A DNA stretch of 64,000 nucleotides from JACPVF01 sp964502095. GTDB lineage: Bacteria > Chloroflexota > Anaerolineae > Anaerolineales > Villigracilaceae. The stretch lies in the NCBI GenBank assembly GCA_964502095.1, contig CAZCUF010000003.1:62001-126000 (forward strand), in the 5' to 3' direction. This document shows positions 59,848-64,000 of the stretch, piece by piece; position 1 is the first letter of the stretch; the number at the start of each line of letters is the position of its first letter. The notes beneath the pieces are model-generated. The model did no database searches, was not told the origin of the DNA, and worked only from the letters and a program-made list of their open reading frames with translations. The position numbers and the translations under genes are program-made.

Positions 59848-59958
59848 TAGGGGATAACGGCATTCAGCCGTATAACGACTTATGGGCGGCACGATGCCGT
59901 CTAAAACCCCAATCTGTGTAGGATTTTATACAGTTCTGGGTTAAAACCTGATGAACAA

Positions 59959-59987
59959 ATTATAAACACCCTCCCAACACAGGTCAA
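59959..59987 (-). promoter_or_regulatory. Promoter pointing into the cassette array (Pc-like)
   Basis: On the minus strand TTGACC (59982-59987), a 17-nt spacer and TATAAT (59959-59964), about 165 nt upstream of the first cassette gene. Position and direction match the cassette promoter of integrons. Confidence 0.65.
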
Positions 59988-60086
59988 TAAGCTGACCCCC
60001 TCAAGCTACCCCGCCTCCCAAAGAGAAAAAACTTCTCGAAGCCGCAAGTCGGGTAAGTGAGCATCGATGACCGTGCCGGGCCGCGG

Positions 60087-60854
60087 TCAGGCTCCGCTTT
60101 TTAAATAGATTCCTTTTGGGTCGAGTTCTGTGCGCAGGATTTGCAGTTCCTTTTCGGTGACCGCTTCCGTAGTGCGGACTTGAGGCGCGGTCTTTAAATC
60201 CCAGCCGGTGTTGGCTTTGGCGTCTTCCACTGTTTTGCCTTCGTGCAGGGCGGTCAGAATTAACTCGCCGTTCTCATCCGGTTCGAGCATGCCGATATCC
60301 GTGACCACCGCCAGCATGCCTGCGCCGCGCACGCCGCTGGCTTCGCGGGCCGCGCGTCCATCGAGGAAACCTGCGGAGGTCATGAAATCCACTTTTTCCG
60401 GGAAGCGGCGCTTCTGATGCGGGGTCATGATGTAACAGCGATTGGCCCAGGCCGCGATCTCCTGCGAGCCGCCGGAGCCGGGCAGGCGCACTTTGGGTTG
60501 TTCGTAACTTCCGATCACGGTCGCGTTGATGTTTCCATATTTATCAATTTGCGCGCCGCCCATAAAGCCCACATCCACATTGCCGCGCTGAAGATAGTTC
60601 GAGAAAATATCGTACATGCTCACCACCGAAAGCGCCCCGCTCACCAGGGTTGGGTCGCCGATGGAAAGCGGCAGGCGCGCCGGTTCCGCGCCGATCACCC
60701 CGGCTTCGTAGATCATCATCAGATTCGGCGCGTGCGTTCGCTTGGCTAAATTACAGGCGAGGTTGGGCTGGCCAACGCCCACAAAGACCACGTCGCCATC
60801 GCGCAGTAAGCGCGCGGCGTGGATGATCATCAACTCGGCGGATGAATAATTCAT
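60087..60854 (-). CDS. CoA-transferase subunit B (glutaconate/IpdB type)
   Basis: This is the beta subunit of a class I CoA-transferase-like enzyme, 255 residues. The catalytic region MIYEAGVIGAEPARLPLSIGD contains the Glu of this fold. Further parts are GNVDVGFMGGAQIDKYGNINATVIG, LPGSGGSQEIA and the end TGWDLKTAPQVRTTEAVTEKELQILRTELDPKGIYL. Homologues act as glutaconate CoA-transferase or as IpdAB, a CoA-ester hydrolase in steroid ring breakdown. Its ATG overlaps the stop of the alpha/beta hydrolase gene as ATGA. Confidence 0.88.
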   Translation of the reverse strand: MNYSSAELMIIHAARLLRDGDVVFVGVGQPNLACNLAKRTHAPNLMMIYEAGVIGAEPARLPLSIGDPTLVSGALSVVSMYDIFSNYLQRGNVDVGFMGGAQIDKYGNINATVIGSYEQPKVRLPGSGGSQEIAAWANRCYIMTPHQKRRFPEKVDFMTSAGFLDGRAAREASGVRGAGMLAVVTDIGMLEPDENGELILTALHEGKTVEDAKANTGWDLKTAPQVRTTEAVTEKELQILRTELDPKGIYLKSGA

Positions 60855-61693
60855 AACACCTCCTTCAAAAATCCCTGCATTAAATCGAATGACTCCTGCG
60901 GACGTTCCAGCGGCAGTAAATGAGTGGACTGCTCCAACGTTTCAACCCGGACCTTGGGCTGTTTCCGTGTTACCAGCCGCGCCGCGGCTTCGAGGAACGT
61001 GTCCGTTTGCGCGCCGCGCACGATGAGAGTCGGCACTTCGAGCCGCGGCAGTTCGCGCCATAGATCCATGTCGCGGGCGATGCCGGTGTAATAGATGCGC
61101 GCTTCCCATTCGGGGCTGAAGGCCAGTTCGTAGCCGCCGTCCGCTTTGGGCTGAGTCATACCCGCGATGTACGCGCGCAGGTTTTCGTCTGAAAAGAAGC
61201 GGAACACCTCGCGCCGGCGGTAGCCGTGGAAGACAACATCCAAATCGTCGAATCTTTTGCGCCTTCTCAACGCGCCGGCGATCTTCGGATGAAGCGCATT
61301 GCCCAGGCCCAGCGCGCGCGTAACGTTCCAGATGCGGATGTAAGCCGGTGTAAATAAAACCGGTTCGAACAAAACCAGCGCGCGGAAGCGGCGCGGCTCA
61401 CGCAGGGCGGCGCGCAGGGTGACGATCGCGCCGATGGAATGTCCAACGCCGATCACCGATTCGAGTTTTTGTTCATCAAGCAGGTTCAGTAAATCGTCCG
61501 AAAAAATATTCCAGTCTGAAATGTCCTCCGGCTTCGAATTCCGCCATAGCGGACGAAGCAACATTCCGAGCACATGACGCTGGGCGGTCATCAGTTGGAG
61601 CAACGGGCGATAACAGGCGGGCGGATAACCGTTGGCGTGGAGGAAATGAATCGTTTCGCCGCGGCCGCCGAAATCAACAAAAGGAATGGACAT
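60851..61693 (-). CDS. Alpha/beta-hydrolase
   Basis: The product has 280 residues. The oxyanion region HANGYPP follows strand 3. The nucleophile elbow is GHSIGA (Ser near residue 100), and the late His is in STHLLPLERP. An Asp in RGAQTDTF completes the triad. The substrate is unknown; it is encoded between the two CoA-transferase subunits, suggesting the same acyl-CoA pathway. ATG 61693 is preferred to a GTG at 61705; neither has a clear ribosome-binding site. Confidence 0.85.
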   Translation of the reverse strand: MSIPFVDFGGRGETIHFLHANGYPPACYRPLLQLMTAQRHVLGMLLRPLWRNSKPEDISDWNIFSDDLLNLLDEQKLESVIGVGHSIGAIVTLRAALREPRRFRALVLFEPVLFTPAYIRIWNVTRALGLGNALHPKIAGALRRRKRFDDLDVVFHGYRRREVFRFFSDENLRAYIAGMTQPKADGGYELAFSPEWEARIYYTGIARDMDLWRELPRLEVPTLIVRGAQTDTFLEAAARLVTRKQPKVRVETLEQSTHLLPLERPQESFDLMQGFLKEVL

Positions 61694-61729
61694 CGATTCT
61701 GTCACTATGTGAACGCGGGCTGGTTATGA

Positions 61730-62632
61730 TCAATACTCCCCGTAATTGATGGCTTCGCTCAGGCGCGGCCGGACTTGCAAACGCCGCTGAGTTTCTTCGC
61801 CAAGCTTCCGCCAATATTCATCACGATCCCTCACGCCATAGACCCATTCATCCAGCCATGCTTGCGCTGTCTCCGCCGACTCGCTGATCTTGTCCCATTG
61901 CAAATAAAAATCGTTATCGCGGTCGTAATAGCCTTGCGCGTAGGATGGATGGCAGGCGTAAGGCGCCTGACACACCGCATCCACAATGATGCCGGGGATC
62001 ATGGTGCGGTTGGGATCGGAGCGGATCACGGATTCGTCCACGATCTCTTCGGCGGTGAGAATCACTTTTTTGGCGGCGAAGGCGGCCTCCTTTTGCTCAC
62101 CGATGATGCCCCACAAATGCGCGTTGCCTTCTGCATCGGCGCGTTGCACGTGGACGATGGCTACCTCGGGGTTGAGCGCGGGCACAGTGATCACATCCTT
62201 GCCGCCGTAGGGATCCGCGATGCGCTTGATATTTGGATTCGCCTGTTCGAGATCGGCCGCGGCGGTTTGGTTCATCGGCAGGAACGGCAAACCCGCCGCG
62301 CCCGCCTGTAAGCGCGTGATCATGCCGAAGTGTGAATATTCCTCCCATTCGAGTTGGCCCCGCTCGATGGCGGAACGGACAATCCGCAGTGATCCGACGC
62401 CGGGATTGCCCATGTAGGAGAAGATCACTTTGCGGGCGCAGTTTGCCGCGACCATTTGGTCGTAGATCAAATCGGGTGTGGCGCGCGCCAGCACCAGGTC
62501 GCGTTTTTTGAGGCGGATGATTTCATGTCCTGCCGCGAAGGGAATTAGGTGTGTGAATCCTGCGGCATAAACCGTATCTCCGTCGCTGACATATTTTGAA
62601 ACGGCTTCGTGCAGGCTCATTAATTTGGTCAT
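61730..62632 (-). CDS. CoA-transferase subunit A (glutaconate/IpdA type)
   Basis: The alpha subunit, 300 residues, opens with LHEAVSKYVSDGDTVYAAGFTHLIPFAA. It continues with ...RKVIFSYMGNPGVGSLRIVRSAIERG, PFLPMNQTAAADLEQANPNIKRIADPYGGKDVITVPALNPEVAIVHVQRADAEGNAHLWG and a final YYDRDNDFYLQWD. It pairs with subunit B encoded downstream after the hydrolase gene. Whether the complex transfers CoA or hydrolyses a ring-opened CoA ester, as IpdAB does, cannot be decided by eye. It starts 3 nt after the small membrane protein gene. Confidence 0.88.
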   Translation of the reverse strand: MTKLMSLHEAVSKYVSDGDTVYAAGFTHLIPFAAGHEIIRLKKRDLVLARATPDLIYDQMVAANCARKVIFSYMGNPGVGSLRIVRSAIERGQLEWEEYSHFGMITRLQAGAAGLPFLPMNQTAAADLEQANPNIKRIADPYGGKDVITVPALNPEVAIVHVQRADAEGNAHLWGIIGEQKEAAFAAKKVILTAEEIVDESVIRSDPNRTMIPGIIVDAVCQAPYACHPSYAQGYYDRDNDFYLQWDKISESAETAQAWLDEWVYGVRDRDEYWRKLGEETQRRLQVRPRLSEAINYGEY

Positions 62633-62635
62633 GTG

Positions 62636-62881
62636 TTATTTCTTTTTTTCTTCATGTGATTTTCTGCCTTCGCGCATGCGGCGAAAGGTCGAGAAGCGGC
62701 CCGAGGAGGGCGGCGGCGGTTTGCGCCTGCGTAACAGCCAGCCAAGGCCGATGACCAGCATGGATAGAAAAAAGTAATCGAAATCCGGCTTATTGGCGAA
62801 ATCGGACGCGATGAACAGAATCAGGATTCCGATGCCGATCACAATGAAAAATGTGCCGATGCGAATGATGAATTCGTTCAT
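62636..62881 (-). CDS. Small two-span membrane protein
   Basis: The product has 81 residues. Two hydrophobic helices (about residues 5-27 and 33-50) are followed by a basic, Pro/Ser/Arg-rich tail ending in EEKKK, predicted in the cytoplasm. No family is recognised. AGGAAC lies upstream of the ATG. It leads directly into the CoA-transferase subunit A gene and is cotranscribed with it. Confidence 0.75.
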   Translation of the reverse strand: MNEFIIRIGTFFIVIGIGILILFIASDFANKPDFDYFFLSMLVIGLGWLLRRRKPPPPSSGRFSTFRRMREGRKSHEEKKK

Positions 62882-62983
62882 GCGCGTTCCTAGGCTGAGA
62901 AAGACGTTCGTTTAAAAAGATAAGAAACAGGCTGGGCCGGCAATGCGGTTTACCGATTGGGATTCCAGGGCATAAGATAAATT

Positions 62984-63010
62984 CCCCTCTCCCATTTGGC
63001 GGGAGAGGGG
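62984..63010 (-). terminator. Hairpin after the aldehyde dehydrogenase gene
   Basis: A perfect 10-bp GC-rich stem (62984-62993 with 63001-63010) 13 nt past the stop, followed on the minus strand by AATTTATCTT. The T-tract is poor, so termination may be partial. Confidence 0.6.
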
Positions 63011-63023
63011 AGATGACTGGGAA

Positions 63024-64000
63024 TTATCGGCGGCGCGCTGCTTTTAGGACAGTCTTTTTGCGGGTCGTCTTCTTGGCGGCGGATTTTTTCGCGGCCTTTC
63101 TGGCGGCCTTTTTTGGTGCCGCTTTCTTGACGACTTTCTTTTTGACGGTTTTCTTAACCGCCGTCTTTTGCGCGGCTGGCTTCCCGTTGGATTTGGCCGC
63201 GGCAGGTTTGATCAGAGTCTGAATCTGTTCGTGCATGTAAAGTTGAACGTAGTAATAACCGCCGCCGTTCTTGCCGCTCGCGCCGGAGCCTTTCCATCCG
63301 CCGAAGGGTTGGAAGCCCGGCCACGCGCCGGTCGTCGCGCCTTGTGGGCGGTTGGCATAAGTCACACCGGCTTCGATGTTATCGAAGAACCATTCGGTCT
63401 CTTTCAGCGATCCATAGAATCCGGCTGTGAGTCCGTAATTGACGTTGTTGGCGATTTCCATGGCCTGATCGAGGTTGCCAACCTTGCCGACAGTGGCGAT
63501 GGGCAGGAACATTTCATACTGCCACAGGCGGTGGCTGAAGGGCAGGTCGGTGACAAAGGTCGGTTCGCAGAAATAGCCGTGATCGAACATGCCGCCGGTC
63601 TTCACGTGGCCGCCGGTTAAGAATCGTCCGCCCGCCTGATTGATCTCCTCGGTGAAATTCTTGAAATCGTTGTACGAGTTTTGATTGATAACCGGACCGA
63701 GATAGGTGACGCGCTCGGTCGGGTCGCCGATGACCAGCGCTTCGGTCTTGGCTTTCAGTTTGGCGACCAGTTCATCGTACACAGGCTCTTCGACGATCAC
63801 GCGCGAAGCCGCCGAACATTTCTGTCCCTGCAGGCCGAATGCCGAGCGGATGATGCCGGTGGCCGCATCCTCAAGATTGGCATTGCGCGAGACGATGGCC
63901 GGGTTCTTTCCGCCGAGCTCGAGCACGATGGGGCGCACGTAATTGCGCATGGCGAAATCGCGGTGCATCTTCATGCCCACTTCGAAGGAACCGGTAAAGG
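63024..64000 (-). CDS. Aldehyde dehydrogenase (P5C-dehydrogenase-like), C-terminal part with Lys/Ala tail
   Basis: The gene is open at the window's right end; the first visible codons read FTGSFEVG, the NAD-binding motif of aldehyde dehydrogenases, so it is partial. The catalytic region is present: LELGGKNPAIV (Glu) and QGQKCSAASR (Cys). NRPQGATTGAWPGFQPFGGWKGSGASGKNGG and YYVQLYMHEQ fit the 1-pyrroline-5-carboxylate dehydrogenase branch of proline catabolism. After the normal end comes a ~50-residue tail of KK/AA/TK repeats ending in RRR, like histone H1 or bacterial H1-like proteins. Such a tail is not part of the enzyme family. Confidence 0.88.
   Translation of the reverse strand, partial: FTGSFEVGMKMHRDFAMRNYVRPIVLELGGKNPAIVSRNANLEDAATGIIRSAFGLQGQKCSAASRVIVEEPVYDELVAKLKAKTEALVIGDPTERVTYLGPVINQNSYNDFKNFTEEINQAGGRFLTGGHVKTGGMFDHGYFCEPTFVTDLPFSHRLWQYEMFLPIATVGKVGNLDQAMEIANNVNYGLTAGFYGSLKETEWFFDNIEAGVTYANRPQGATTGAWPGFQPFGGWKGSGASGKNGGGYYYVQLYMHEQIQTLIKPAAAKSNGKPAAQKTAVKKTVKKKVVKKAAPKKAARKAAKKSAAKKTTRKKTVLKAARRR

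Larger units (their letters stand above)
51055..59850 (-). other. Integron-type gene-cassette array without integrase (candidate CALIN)
   Basis: Seven genes, all minus-strand and A+T-richer than the flanks, are grouped in five blocks. After each block's last stop comes an AAC-type core site, within 10-35 nt or overlapping it: AGCCAAC 51242, TGCCAAC 53553, GGCTAAC 54601, AAATAAC 56084, GCCTAAC 56803 (minus-strand sequences, plus coordinates). A GTT-type site lies shortly before most first genes: GTTTGGC 53363, GTTAGCT 55921, GTTGGGC 56598, GTTGGCT 59841. Long imperfect palindromes separate them. This is the architecture of attC-bounded cassettes. No tyrosine recombinase is in the window. The core sites are not all perfect matches to RYYYAAC/GTTRRRY. 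Confidence 0.55.

Overview
The window looks like a chromosomal segment of an uncultured Chloroflexota bacterium, most likely class Anaerolineae. This is an inference from gene content and style, not from a marker gene. The supporting features are an isopentenyl phosphate kinase, many lipoproteins and membrane proteins with Thr/Pro-rich 'TPT' linkers, LysM/M23 wall hydrolases, TolB-like propeller lipoproteins, and GC-rich coding with frequent ATGA stop/start overlaps. Most of the window is an ordinary backbone. It holds one tRNA (Leu, CAG), no rRNA and no CRISPR array.

Layout. 1-6.9 kb: end of a membrane glycosyltransferase-like gene, formate-THF ligase, isopentenyl phosphate kinase, then an NYN-domain protein with a hotdog thioesterase. 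6.9-12.2 kb: psuG with two paralogous SPFH-like membrane proteins, a PHP phosphoesterase and a cold-shock protein. 12.2-16.3 kb: acyl-CoA dehydrogenase with etfB/etfA, a 41-residue membrane peptide and tRNA-Leu. 16.4-24.5 kb: gyrA, an operon rho / LysM-M23 peptidase / birA / small membrane protein, an NBR1-Ig lipoprotein, and recA with an SOS-box-like promoter. 24.6-31.7 kb: M23 and TolB-like lipoproteins, a formylglycine-generating-enzyme-like lipoprotein, and a LuxR-HTH/membrane/LolA-like fusion. 31.7-38.9 kb: serC and serA (divergent) with DUF1015, an RluA pseudouridine synthase, a TsnR-like rRNA methyltransferase, a deoxynucleoside kinase and a cNMP/SpoIIE-type phosphatase. 38.9-51 kb: cystathionine synthase/lyase, a GGDEF protein, PIG-L deacetylase, histidine phosphatase, rarA, a STAS protein, a sugar ABC transporter with a long leader, a HAD hydrolase and a CPBP protease.

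The most unusual part is about 51.05-59.85 kb. It is A+T-richer than its flanks. All its genes are on the minus strand, and they are separated by long, partly identical imperfect palindromes bounded by RYYYAAC / GTTRRRY-like core sites. Each such block begins 10-35 nt after a stop codon (or overlaps it) and ends 30-130 nt before the next start codon. Two decayed IS110-family transposase ends sit against two of these sites. At the upstream end is a promoter-like sequence (TTGACC-17-TATAAT) pointing into the genes, next to adjacent core-like sites. I read this as an integron-type gene-cassette array without an integrase in the window (a CALIN-like array). Its cargo is a three-gene operon of unknown function (coiled coil, zinc-ribbon membrane protein, SH3-like membrane protein), a truncated hemoglobin, a zinc-ribbon/TM2/SH3 protein, a nucleotidyltransferase-fold protein and a large GH10-like lipoprotein.

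60-64 kb returns to backbone: a glutaconate-type CoA-transferase pair with an alpha/beta hydrolase between the subunits, a small membrane protein, and the end of an aldehyde dehydrogenase carrying a histone-H1-like Lys/Ala tail. A recurring regulatory theme is a -10 box, often with an extended TGn, lying only 6-7 nt before the start codon. This suggests leaderless mRNAs.
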